From Streptomyces sp. DH41 (lineage in GTDB: Bacteria; Actinomycetota; Actinomycetes; Streptomycetales; Streptomycetaceae): a DNA stretch of 42,331 nucleotides. Made by a program: the position numbers and the translations under genes. The notes under the pieces were generated by a model. The model did not search any database. It was not told the DNA's origin and worked only from the letters and a program-made list of their open reading frames with translations. The stretch lies in NCBI RefSeq assembly GCF_029813785.1, contig NZ_JARVKY010000042.1:1-42331 (forward strand), given 5' to 3'. Below, piece after piece: positions 1 to 7,434 of this stretch (positions are counted from its first letter, which is position 1; each line of letters begins with the position of its first letter).

Positions 1-128
1 CACCTCGTGCCCCTCTCACCTCGTGCCCCTCTCACCTCGTGCCCCTCTCACCTCGTGCCCCTCTCACCTCGTGCCCCTCTCACCTCGTGCCCCTCTCACC
101 TCGTGCCCCTCTCACCTCGTGCCCCTCC
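1..128. repeat. Eight-copy 16-bp tandem repeat
   Basis: Eight back-to-back copies of a 16-bp unit (cacctcgtgcccctct) fill positions 1-128. The first seven are identical and the eighth differs only in its last base. The array touches the left window edge, so its full length is unknown. Near-perfect identity suggests recent expansion by slippage or unequal exchange. It lies upstream of the pectinesterase gene and carries no ribosome binding site. One frame is open across it and runs into the gene, but its composition is plainly repeat-driven. There are no unique spacers between units, so it is not CRISPR. Confidence 0.95.
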
Positions 129-156
129 CACCCAGGCCCTCCCACCCAGGCCCTCC
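129..156. repeat. Two-copy 14-bp tandem repeat
   Basis: Two exact copies of a 14-bp unit (cacccaggccctcc) follow directly on the 16-bp array. Both units are pyrimidine-rich on this strand. Only about 40 bp separate them from the pectinesterase start codon, so the repeats may sit in or near that gene's promoter or 5' leader. Confidence 0.85.
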
Positions 157-198
157 GTCCCGACCGGCCCTCGTCCCGCACCCCGAAGGAGCACCGGC

Positions 199-1332
199 AT
201 GCACCGACCCGCCCTGTCCCGCAGAGGCTTCCTCCTGACGACCGCCGGCGCGGGCGCCGCCCTCGGCCTCGCGGCCGGCCCCGCCGTCGCCGGCACCCGG
301 CCGCGTCCGCACCGGCGTCCGTTCGGCCGGTACGGCTCACCAGCCGCCCGCCGCACCCCGAGGACCCTGTACGTCGACCCGCACGGCCGCGGCGACTTCA
401 CCTCCGTCCAGGCCGCCGTGACCGCAGCCGAGGGCCCCGGCTGGACGCTCGTCCTCGCACCCGGCACCTACCGCGAGACGGTCTCCGTCGACGCCGACCG
501 CACCGGGGCCACCTGGATCGGCGCCGCCGAGGACCCGCGCGACACCGTCATCGTCTACGACAACGCGGCCGGCACCCCCAAACCGGACGGCTCCGGCACC
601 TACGGCACCAGCGGCTCCGCCACCACCACCGTGCGGGCCGACGGCTTCACCGCCCGCCGGATCACCTTCGCCAACGACTGGCTGCGCGCCGACAACCCCG
701 ACTTCACCGGCACCCAGGCCGTCGCCATCAAGGTCCAGGGCGACCGCTCGGCGTTCCACCACTGCCGCTTCCTCGGCCACCAGGACACCCTGTACGCCGA
801 CACCCGCGACCTCGGCCTCTTCGCCCGCCAGTACTACGCCGACTGCTACGTCGAGGGCGACGTCGACTTCGTCTTCGGCCGGGCGACGGCCGTGTACGAG
901 CGCTGCCACTTCCGCACCCTGCTCCGCACCGACCTGTCCGGCGCCCCCCACGGCTTCGTGTTCGCCCCGTCCACGGCGGGCGCCAACCCGCGCGGCTACC
1001 TCGTCACCCGCGGCCGGATCAGCAGTGAGGCCCCCGACGGCTACTACAAGCTGGCCCGCCCCTGGGTGCCCAGCTCCGACACCACCGCCCGCCCGATGCT
1101 CACCGTGCGCGAGACCCACCTCGGCGCGGGCATCGACGCCGTCCAGCCCTATGCCAACATGCGGGACGCGTACCCATGGCAGGAGCAGCGCTTTCGCGAG
1201 TACCGCAACACCGGCCCCGGTGCCGCGGTCACCGTGCCGGAGAACCGGCCCCGGCTCTCCCGCGCCGAGGCCGCGTCGCACACCCGGGAGGCGTATCTCG
1301 GCGACTGGCGGCCCTATGACCGCCACAGGTGA
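199..1332 (+). CDS. Secreted pectinesterase (CE8), Tat substrate
   Basis: A 377-residue pectin methylesterase, expected to demethylate extracellular homogalacturonan. The start at ATG 199 is chosen because GAAGGAG lies 7-8 nt upstream; the open frame continues left only through tandem repeats. The N-terminus has a twin-arginine signal (SRRGFLL, from residue 7), then a hydrophobic stretch and an AVAG cleavage region. The right-handed beta-helix domain starts near residue 55 (LYVDPHGRGDFTSVQ). CE8 signatures are visible: GHQDTLYAD near 193-201, with the transition-state Gln and the acid/base Asp, and GDVDFVFG near 220-227, with the nucleophile Asp. A later RPW motif fits the conserved Arg/Trp pair. 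The stop overlaps the next gene by 17 nt, implying coupled translation. Catalytic roles come from the family; pectin as substrate is inferred. Confidence 0.93.
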   Translation: MHRPALSRRGFLLTTAGAGAALGLAAGPAVAGTRPRPHRRPFGRYGSPAARRTPRTLYVDPHGRGDFTSVQAAVTAAEGPGWTLVLAPGTYRETVSVDADRTGATWIGAAEDPRDTVIVYDNAAGTPKPDGSGTYGTSGSATTTVRADGFTARRITFANDWLRADNPDFTGTQAVAIKVQGDRSAFHHCRFLGHQDTLYADTRDLGLFARQYYADCYVEGDVDFVFGRATAVYERCHFRTLLRTDLSGAPHGFVFAPSTAGANPRGYLVTRGRISSEAPDGYYKLARPWVPSSDTTARPMLTVRETHLGAGIDAVQPYANMRDAYPWQEQRFREYRNTGPGAAVTVPENRPRLSRAEAASHTREAYLGDWRPYDRHR

Positions 1333-2416
1333 TCCGTCCGACGACACCTCCGGTGTGCTGCCCGGCTTCCATCCGGCGCTCAAGGACGAACTGACCTTCC
1401 CGCTGGCCTGGGGCCGCTCGCCGGTCCGGGACTTCGAGGCGTGGCGGCGGGCGGCCCGCGCGACGGTCGAGGAACACCTCCTCGTCGACCGGCAGGACGC
1501 CACGCCGTACGCCCCCGAGTTCACCGCCCGCTCGGACGGCGACGGATACACACGGGAACTGGTCACCCTCTCCCTCACCCGCTACGGACGGGTCCGCTGC
1601 GCCCTGCTCACCCCGCACGGGACCGGGCCCTTCCCGGCCGTCCTGCTCCCGCACGACCACGGCTCCCGCTTCGACATCGGCAAGGAGAAAGTGGTCCGGC
1701 CCTGGTACGACGACACCCGGCTCGCCGCCGCCGAGCAGTGGGCCGACCGGCACTTCGACGGGCGCTTCCTCGGCGACGAACTGGCCCGGCGCGGGTACGT
1801 CGTGCTCTGTGCGGACGCCCTGGGCTGGGGCGACCGGGAACCGCTCACCTACTCCCGGCAACAGGCCCTGGCCGGCACCCTCTTCCACCTCGGTGGCTCC
1901 CTCGCCGGGCTCCTGGCCCGCGAGGACGAGCGCGCCGCCGGCTTCCTGGCCTCGCTCGACCGCGTGGACGCCCGGCGGATCGCGGCCGTGGGCTTCTCCA
2001 TGGGCGGCTACCGCGCCTGGCAGACCGCCGCCCTCAGCGACCACATCGCCGCCGCGGTGAGTGTGTGCTGGATGACCGGCCTCAAGGAGATGCTGGTGCC
2101 CGGCAACAACTCCCTGCGCGGGCAGTCGGCGTTCCACATGCTCCACCCCGGACTCGCCCGGCACCTCGACATCCCCGACGTGGCGAGCATCGCCGCACCC
2201 AGGCCGATGCTGTTCCTCGGCGGTGAGCGGGATCGCCTGTTCACCGCCGAGGGCGTCCGCGCCGCGTACGCGAGGCTGCGTGCCGTCTGGCGATCCCGAG
2301 GCGCCGCCGACCGGTTGCGCACCGAGACCTGGCCGGACGTCGGACACGCCTTCCCGTCGCGCATGCAGGACGAGGTCTTCGCATGGCTGGAGTCGGTCAC
2401 GGCGGCGCCGGCCTGA
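1316..2416 (+). CDS. Alpha/beta hydrolase (dienelactone hydrolase/acetyl esterase-like)
   Basis: A 366-residue alpha/beta hydrolase. ATG 1316 lies inside the end of the pectinesterase gene, a 17-nt overlap that points to translational coupling. The nucleophile elbow GFSMGG puts the Ser near residue 228. An acidic candidate lies in GGERDRL near 305, and the His is in DVGHAF near 344, completing a plausible triad. HDHGSRFDIGKEK and DALGWGDRE resemble large bacterial dienelactone-hydrolase-like and acetyl esterase proteins. No signal peptide is visible, so it probably acts in the cytoplasm. Coupling to the pectinesterase suggests it removes acyl groups from imported pectin or uronate fragments. 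That is inference; the exact substrate cannot be read from sequence. Confidence 0.8.
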   Translation: MTATGDPSDDTSGVLPGFHPALKDELTFPLAWGRSPVRDFEAWRRAARATVEEHLLVDRQDATPYAPEFTARSDGDGYTRELVTLSLTRYGRVRCALLTPHGTGPFPAVLLPHDHGSRFDIGKEKVVRPWYDDTRLAAAEQWADRHFDGRFLGDELARRGYVVLCADALGWGDREPLTYSRQQALAGTLFHLGGSLAGLLAREDERAAGFLASLDRVDARRIAAVGFSMGGYRAWQTAALSDHIAAAVSVCWMTGLKEMLVPGNNSLRGQSAFHMLHPGLARHLDIPDVASIAAPRPMLFLGGERDRLFTAEGVRAAYARLRAVWRSRGAADRLRTETWPDVGHAFPSRMQDEVFAWLESVTAAPA

Positions 2417-2449
2417 CCGGCTCCGGGGCCGGCACCACCGGCGGAAGGG

Positions 2450-2485
2450 GAACGCCCCCGCCGGTCGTCACCGGCGGGGGCGTTC
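2450..2485. terminator. Bidirectional hairpin terminator between convergent genes
   Basis: A perfect 15-bp stem (2450-2464 with 2471-2485) closes a 6-nt loop between the convergent hydrolase and pectate lyase genes. Neither side has a U-tract, as is common for Streptomyces terminators. It could serve both transcripts. Confidence 0.85.
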
Positions 2486-2576
2486 GACGGGCCGGCCGAG
2501 GGGGGCTCGGACGGCACGCACCGGCCCGGGGGGCGGGCCGGTGGATCAGGGGTGCGTCGGGGACGCGCCCGGGCGG

Positions 2577-3410
2577 TCAGTCGTAGCTGATGTCCGAGCC
2601 GGTGAAGTCACACGTCTTGCCGTAGGGGCCGACCGGGGAGAGCTTCTTCGGCTCCTTGCCGGAGCTGTTGCCCTCGAAGCGGACGCAGGTCTCGATCTTC
2701 TTCTTGGGGTCGTCGTGGACGCGGACGTTCCGCAGGGAGGCCGTGTCGCCGTAGTTCTGGTTGACGCCGACGATCGACTTGCCGGGCGCGGTGATGTCCA
2801 CGTCGTCGATGATGACCGTGCGCTTGTACTGCTTGCCGCAGTTGCCGCAGGAGCGCACCAGCTTGCCGAAGTTCTCGACCCGGAACTTCGAGACGACGAG
2901 CTTGCCCGCGCCGTTGAACTGGAGCACCTTGTCGTCGGCGTTCCTCGCGCCGCCGCCGTACACCGTGTACACCGCCGAGGGCGAGGTGCCCTTGAAGCTG
3001 GCGGCGTCCTCGCCGACGTCCAGCCACCACACGTTCCGCAGGGTGCAGGAGCCCTTGCAGTGGACGCCGTCGGCGGCGGGGGTGCCGATGATGACGTTCT
3101 TCAGCGTGGCGCCGTCCGCCAGTTCGAAGACCGGGTCCTGGCCCTCGTCCTGGCTGTCGCCGCCCAGGGCTCCGGTGCCGTAGAACTTCTTCATCCCGCC
3201 GTCGTACGTCCCCTTGACCGGGATCGTCGACGAGACGGGCTTGCTGCCGGTGTCCGTGGGCCAGGACGAGGCGGCACCGGCGGTGGAGAGCATCGTCGTG
3301 GTGACGATCGCCGCTCCGGTGAGGCCGAAGGCAGCGGTTCCGGCGATCACCGCCCGCCGCTTGGTGACCCGGCGGCGGTGGCGGACGCGCTGTTCAGCTC
3401 GTGCAGTCAT
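2577..3410 (-). CDS. Secreted pectate lyase, polysaccharide lyase family 3
   Basis: A 277-residue secreted lyase expected to cleave de-esterified polygalacturonate by calcium-dependent beta-elimination. Two ATGs lie six bases apart. ATG 3410 is preferred because AAGGA sits 8 nt upstream, against only about 2 nt for the other. An Arg-rich n-region (RVRHRRRVTKRR), a long hydrophobic core and an A-x-A-like end give a signal peptide of about 47 residues. The mature part is a compact PL3 beta-helix: GVHCKGSCTLRNVWWLDVGEDAASFKG holds the Cys pair and acidic calcium-binding residues, followed by NGAGKLVVSKFRVENFGKLVRSCG. It complements the pectinesterase across the shared terminator. The two genes upstream are a membrane sensor-like protein and an ECF sigma factor on the same strand, 87 bp away, so co-transcription is possible. 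Confidence 0.92.
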   Translation of the reverse strand: MTARAEQRVRHRRRVTKRRAVIAGTAAFGLTGAAIVTTTMLSTAGAASSWPTDTGSKPVSSTIPVKGTYDGGMKKFYGTGALGGDSQDEGQDPVFELADGATLKNVIIGTPAADGVHCKGSCTLRNVWWLDVGEDAASFKGTSPSAVYTVYGGGARNADDKVLQFNGAGKLVVSKFRVENFGKLVRSCGNCGKQYKRTVIIDDVDITAPGKSIVGVNQNYGDTASLRNVRVHDDPKKKIETCVRFEGNSSGKEPKKLSPVGPYGKTCDFTGSDISYD

Positions 3411-3497
3411 GCCCATGTTCCTTGCGTGGGGGAGAGGATCTTCGCGCTTCCTGGTCGCCACTGGGGAGGAAAGGGTTGCCGTGCCTTCGGACTTCTT

Positions 3498-4376
3498 TCA
3501 GGAACCGCCGCCGCGGGGAGCGAAGTCGCCCCGCACCGTCAGTCGTTCGGACCCGGCGGTGGCCGTCGCGGTGTAGCTGTCGCCGCCCGCGTCCCGGCCG
3601 CCGCGCTCGTGGTCGTACTGGCCGGCGAACACCCACTCGCCCGCCGGGACCGTGCGGCCCTGTTCGAGCGTCCACCGGTGGACGAGGAAACCGTCCCGCT
3701 CCTCCACCGTGAACGTGAAGTCGTCCTCGGGCAGCGACCGCCAGGCGCCGGTGGAGGCGACCCCGCCGGTCTGCGCCACCCTGAGCTCCACGGTGAGCGC
3801 GGTCAGCGGCTCACCGGTCTTCAGGGTCACGTTGCTCTGGGCCCAGAAGTCGTTGCTGTGCGGGTCCACGGAGCCGTCCGACCACAGCGGGCCGTCCTCG
3901 ACGGCGGAGACGGGGGGCTCGGCGGTCCCGGTGCCGGTGCCGGGCGCGGTCGGTGGCCGGGAGGACGCGGGGGGCCGCGGGGCCTCCTCGGACTCGGACT
4001 CGGACTCGGGCGCGGTGCTCGGCGTCGGGTCGGCCGACGGGGCGGGCGCCCGGCTCGTGCCGGCGTCCGGAGACGGCGTGGGAGTCGGCGAGGTGGCCAC
4101 CGAGCGCTGCGGCGGAACGTCGTCCTTGACCGCGGACGCGACCGCGTAGCCGCCGACCGCCAGGACTCCCGCCACCGCGGCCGTGGCACCGGCCACCCGG
4201 GCCCAGCCCAGCAGCGGCGGACGGGTCGCCCGGTGGTGCCCGGGGTGGTCCCGGCCCCGGCCCGCCATACCGCGCTCGACCCGGGCCAGGACGCGCGCCC
4301 GGTCGGGCTCGTGCGCCGCGGCCGCCTCACGCAGCCGGGCGCGCAGCTCCTCGTCCCGGTCCCGCTGCCCCGTCAT
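3498..4376 (-). CDS. Single-pass membrane protein paired with ECF sigma factor (anti-sigma-like)
   Basis: A 292-residue protein whose ATG overlaps the sigma factor stop by 4 nt (ATGA). The cytoplasmic N-terminus (1-57) is Arg/Glu-rich and helical-looking (DEELRARLREAAAAHEPDRARVLARVERG). One transmembrane helix spans about 58-83. A Pro/Ser/Thr linker (90-160) includes a Ser-Glu run coded by a microrepeat. A globular extracellular domain (about 161-292) is rich in aromatic and Gly residues, with FWAQSN, GAWRSLPEDDF and VFAGQYDHERGGRDAGG. The layout matches an anti-sigma factor with an external sensor domain, but there is no zinc-binding HxxxCxxC motif, so the role rests on gene pairing. I do not recognise the outer domain; with pectate lyase next door it might sense a wall or plant polymer. 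Confidence 0.7.
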   Translation of the reverse strand: MTGQRDRDEELRARLREAAAAHEPDRARVLARVERGMAGRGRDHPGHHRATRPPLLGWARVAGATAAVAGVLAVGGYAVASAVKDDVPPQRSVATSPTPTPSPDAGTSRAPAPSADPTPSTAPESESESEEAPRPPASSRPPTAPGTGTGTAEPPVSAVEDGPLWSDGSVDPHSNDFWAQSNVTLKTGEPLTALTVELRVAQTGGVASTGAWRSLPEDDFTFTVEERDGFLVHRWTLEQGRTVPAGEWVFAGQYDHERGGRDAGGDSYTATATAGSERLTVRGDFAPRGGGS

Positions 4377-4939
4377 CGGTTCCCTCCCGCGGTCTCACCG
4401 CTGCGCGCGATCGCCGCGTGCACCTGCTTCGGGGCCGCCTGGGTGCCGAGCAACCGCTGCAGTTCGGCCATTCCCTTCGAGGTCTGGCTCTTCACCGTAC
4501 CCACCGAGACGCCCAGGGCGAGCGCCGTGTCCTTCTCGGAGAGGTCGAACGCGTGCCGCAGCACCACGCACGCCCGCTTGCGGAACGGCAGCCGGCGCAG
4601 CGCCTCCTGGACGTCCACCACACCCGGGACGTCCGGGTTCTCCGTCTTCTCCTCGCGCTGCGACCAGAACAGGGCGATGCGTCTGCGCTCGCGCACGGCG
4701 CTGCGGATGCGGGTGCGGGCCAGGTTGGCGACGACACCGCGCGCGTACGCCGCCGGGTGGTCGGCCGCGCGGACCCGGTCCCAGCGGTGCCACAGGGCCA
4801 GCAGGGCGTCCGCCGCGAGGTCGTCGGCGGCGTCCGGCTCGCCGGTCAGCAGATGGGCGAGCCGGGAGAGTTCGGCGTAGTGGCGCTCGAAGAAGGCGTG
4901 GAACTCCGCCGAGGCGGCGTCGTCGACGACTGTCCCCAC
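4373..4939 (-). CDS. ECF sigma factor, SigE (SIG70/ECF41-like actinobacterial) family
   Basis: A 188-residue extracytoplasmic-function sigma factor that would direct RNA polymerase to a small regulon. GTG 4939 is used because GAGGAG lies about 9 nt upstream. Region 2 begins near residue 12 (FHAFFERHYAELSRLAHLLTG) with a polymerase-core-binding acidic patch (DAADDLAADALLALW). Region 4 is near 115-165, with the helix-turn-helix LSEKDTALALGVSVGTVKSQ. The length is typical of the SigE-like group with short C-termini. It overlaps the downstream membrane protein by 4 nt, and pectate lyase follows in the same direction. A TACAGT hexamer at 5004-5009 (this strand) is a possible -10 element. Target genes cannot be read from sequence; autoregulation is likely for the class. 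Confidence 0.9.
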   Translation of the reverse strand: MGTVVDDAASAEFHAFFERHYAELSRLAHLLTGEPDAADDLAADALLALWHRWDRVRAADHPAAYARGVVANLARTRIRSAVRERRRIALFWSQREEKTENPDVPGVVDVQEALRRLPFRKRACVVLRHAFDLSEKDTALALGVSVGTVKSQTSKGMAELQRLLGTQAAPKQVHAAIARSGETAGGNR

Positions 4940-5017
4940 GGGCGGACTCTCCTCGCAGCGGCTTCCCCGACGTCGAACAGCCGTGCGCCGGGCCGGATCC
5001 GGAACTGTAGCAGCGTC

Positions 5018-5043
5018 CGACGCACCGCCCGTGCGGTGCGTCG
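5018..5043. terminator. Hairpin after penicillin-binding protein gene
   Basis: A perfect 10-bp stem (5018-5027 with 5034-5043) and a 6-nt loop lie 36 bp past the penicillin-binding protein stop and before the sigma gene. It probably ends that transcript and makes the sigma gene an independent unit. Confidence 0.75.
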
Positions 5044-5078
5044 AACGCCGTGTGACAGACCGAACCCGTCCGGGAGAG

Positions 5079-6533
5079 TCAGCTCTTGAGCGCCGCCTCC
5101 ATCATCGCCTTGGCCACCGGGGCCGCCAGGCCGTTGCCGCTGACCTCGGAGCGGGCCGCGTCGGACTGCTCGATGATGACCGCCACGGCGACCTCCTTGT
5201 CCGACGAGTCGGACTTGGCGTACGAGGTGAACCAGGCGTACGGGGTCTTGCTGTTGTTCTCGCCGTGCTGGGCCGTGCCCGTCTTGCCGCCCACGGTCGC
5301 GCCGGAGATCTGCGCGTTCGACCCCGTGCCCTTGTCCACGACGGTCTCCATGGCCGACTGGAGCTGCTCGGCGGTGGAGGAGCTGACGATCCGCTTCGAG
5401 CCGGCGTCGCCGTAGTCCTCCAGGACGTCACCGCCGCTGTCGGTGATCTGCGACACCATGTGCGGGGAGACCAGCTCGCCGCCGTTGGCGAGGGCCGCCG
5501 AGACCATCGCCATCTGCAGCGGGGTCGCCGTCACGTCGAACTGGCCGATGCCCGTCAGGGCCGTCGACGACTTGTTCATGTCCTTCGGGTACACGCTGGT
5601 GTAGGCCCGGACCGGAACGTCCTGTGTCTCGTCGTTGAAGCCGAACTTCTCGGCCGTGGCGCGCAGCGTGTCCTGGCCGAGGTCGACGGCCATCTTCGCG
5701 AAGACGTTGTTGCACGAGTACTGCAGCGCGGTGCGGATCGTGGCGTTCTCGCAGGGGGCGTTCGGATTCTCGTTCGTCAGGTCCGTCACGGTGCCCGGCA
5801 GCCGGTACGGGTCCGGACTGTCCGTCCTCTCGTCCACCGATCCGTACAGCCCGTCCTCCAGCGCGGCGGCCGCCACGACCAGCTTGAACGTCGAGCCCGG
5901 CGGCAGCGGCTGGCGCAGCGCGCGGTTGGTCAGCGGCTTGTCCGGGTCCGAGGTGAGCCGCTCCCACGCCTCGCCGGCGGTGTTGGCGTCGGTCAGCGAA
6001 CTCGGGTCGTACGACGGGGTCGACACGACCGACAGGATCCTGCCCGTCCTCGGGTCGATCGCGACGGCGGCGCCCTTGGTCTCGCCCAGTGCCTCGAACC
6101 CGGCCTTCTGCACGTCCGGGTCGATCGTCGTGACCACGTTGCCCGGCTCGGCCCGGGTGCCGGTGACCGTGTCCATCACCGTCTTCAACCGGGGATCGGT
6201 GCCGTTGAGCAGGTCCTGGTAGATGCCCTCCAGCTGGGTGGGCGCGTACGCCTGCGAGGCGTAGCCCGTCACCGCCGCGTACAGCTTGCCCTTCTCGTAC
6301 GTGCGCTTGTGGGCGAGGTCACCCCCCTCCGTGGGCGCCGAGCCGGTGATCGACCGGCCGGCCACGATGATGTTCCCCAGCGGCTCCGCGTACGTCTCGA
6401 TCGCGTTGCGCCGGTTTTCCTTGTCGTCCGCGAGTGCCTGGCCCTCGTAGAACTGCACCCAGGTCGCCCTGACCAGCAGAGCGAACACCAGGAGCAGCGT
6501 GAAGACCGAAGCGCGCCTGATCGTCTTGTTCAT
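5079..6533 (-). CDS. pbpA: Penicillin-binding protein A, class B transpeptidase
   Basis: A 484-residue class B PBP that cross-links peptidoglycan outside the membrane. ATG 6533 (MNKTIRRASVF) is chosen because it gives the usual short cytoplasmic tail and membrane anchor (about 8-25); an in-frame ATG at 6590 would add 19 unusual residues. A dimerisation/pedestal region (about 25-160) precedes the transpeptidase fold. All three active-site motifs are present: SxxK at 214-217 (PGSTFK), SxN at 273-275 (YSCNN) and KTG at 417-419 (GGKTGTAQ). Streptomyces chromosomes usually carry pbpA with ftsW beside the dnaA-proximal stk locus. This stand-alone gene, flanked by signalling genes, is more likely one of the paralogues with a conditional or developmental role. 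The symbol reflects family resemblance only. Confidence 0.88.
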   Translation of the reverse strand: MNKTIRRASVFTLLLVFALLVRATWVQFYEGQALADDKENRRNAIETYAEPLGNIIVAGRSITGSAPTEGGDLAHKRTYEKGKLYAAVTGYASQAYAPTQLEGIYQDLLNGTDPRLKTVMDTVTGTRAEPGNVVTTIDPDVQKAGFEALGETKGAAVAIDPRTGRILSVVSTPSYDPSSLTDANTAGEAWERLTSDPDKPLTNRALRQPLPPGSTFKLVVAAAALEDGLYGSVDERTDSPDPYRLPGTVTDLTNENPNAPCENATIRTALQYSCNNVFAKMAVDLGQDTLRATAEKFGFNDETQDVPVRAYTSVYPKDMNKSSTALTGIGQFDVTATPLQMAMVSAALANGGELVSPHMVSQITDSGGDVLEDYGDAGSKRIVSSSTAEQLQSAMETVVDKGTGSNAQISGATVGGKTGTAQHGENNSKTPYAWFTSYAKSDSSDKEVAVAVIIEQSDAARSEVSGNGLAAPVAKAMMEAALKS

Positions 6534-6644
6534 CCCACTGGCAGGACGAACGGGCGGGAGCGAATCGTTCCCATGCGCCCGTTTTCTCATCTTCCGTTCA
6601 TGGAACCGGCGTCACGGGACCGGCCGGCGCCACGCGACCTGGCG

Positions 6645-7307
6645 TCAGGAGACCGGTTTCGTGAAGCCCGCCTCGTAGGCCCGGATGACCGCCTGGGTGC
6701 GGTCCCGGGTGCCGGTCTTGGCCAGCACCGACGCGACATGGGTCTTCACCGTGGCGGACCCCACCCGCATGCGCTCGGCGATCTCCGCGTTGGTCAGCCC
6801 GGTCGCCATCAGCCGCAGCACCTCGCCCTCGCGTTCCGTGAGCCGCGCCACCCAGGCGGGCGGATCGGGGTTCGCGCGCGCGTGCTCGGCCGCCAGCGTC
6901 CGTACCGCCGCCGGGAACAGCAGCGTGTCGCTGTGCGCCACCAGCCGAACGGACTGGACGAGGGTGTCGGCGTCGACGCGCTTGAGCAGGAAGCCGGCGG
7001 CCCCGGCGCGCAGCGCGTCGTAGACGTAGGAGTCGTTCTCGAAGGTGGTCACGACCACGATGCGGGGCGGCTCGGCGAGCGTGGCGAGGATCTGCTCGGT
7101 GGCGCGGATCCCGTCGGTCTCGGGCATGCGGACGTCCATCAGGACCACGTCCGGCCGGGTCTCCCGCACGACGGAGACGGCCTCGGCCCCGGTGGCCGCC
7201 TCACCGGCGATCTCCAGGTCCGGTTCGGCGGAGAGGATGGCGCGCAGGGCGGTGCGCACCATGCGCTCGTCGTCGGCGAGGACGATCCGGACAGGGGGGC
7301 GGGTCAT
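6645..7307 (-). CDS. NarL/FixJ-family response regulator
   Basis: A 220-residue DNA-binding response regulator, partner of the kinase encoded upstream. ATG 7307 follows GGAGGACCCC, a good ribosome binding site, so the 28-residue Arg-rich extension to 7391 is discarded. The receiver domain (5-122) has the acidic pair ADDE (11-14), phospho-acceptor Asp58 in VLMDVRMP, a Thr in VVVTTF near 85 and Lys in FLLKRVD near 107. A LuxR-type helix-turn-helix fills 150-212 (LTEREGEVLRLMATGLTNAE, then SATVKTHVASVLAKTGTRDR). A 127-bp gap separates it from the kinase gene; both read leftward. The output genes are unknown. The adjacent membrane protein and kinase form the likely signalling unit. Confidence 0.93.
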   Translation of the reverse strand: MTRPPVRIVLADDERMVRTALRAILSAEPDLEIAGEAATGAEAVSVVRETRPDVVLMDVRMPETDGIRATEQILATLAEPPRIVVVTTFENDSYVYDALRAGAAGFLLKRVDADTLVQSVRLVAHSDTLLFPAAVRTLAAEHARANPDPPAWVARLTEREGEVLRLMATGLTNAEIAERMRVGSATVKTHVASVLAKTGTRDRTQAVIRAYEAGFTKPVS

Positions 7308-7434
7308 GGGGTCCTCCGCGAGCGGGTCACACGGTCTCCTTGCGGCGGGTCGCACGGCCCTCCGTACGACCTTCTTCCGGCGGCGGGGCACACGGCCGCC
7401 TTCCGGGCGGATCGTACGGTCTTCTCCGGGCCGG

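Noticed and set aside
1..128. CRISPR array
   Set aside because: The 16-bp units are contiguous with no spacers, and there are no cas genes.
7..198. Open frame extending the pectinesterase N-terminus by 64 residues
   Set aside because: It is generated by the tandem repeats. The Tat signal and the ribosome binding site place the start at 199.
2223..4880. 885-residue plus-strand open frame
   Set aside because: It runs antisense across three convincing minus-strand genes and has no domain.
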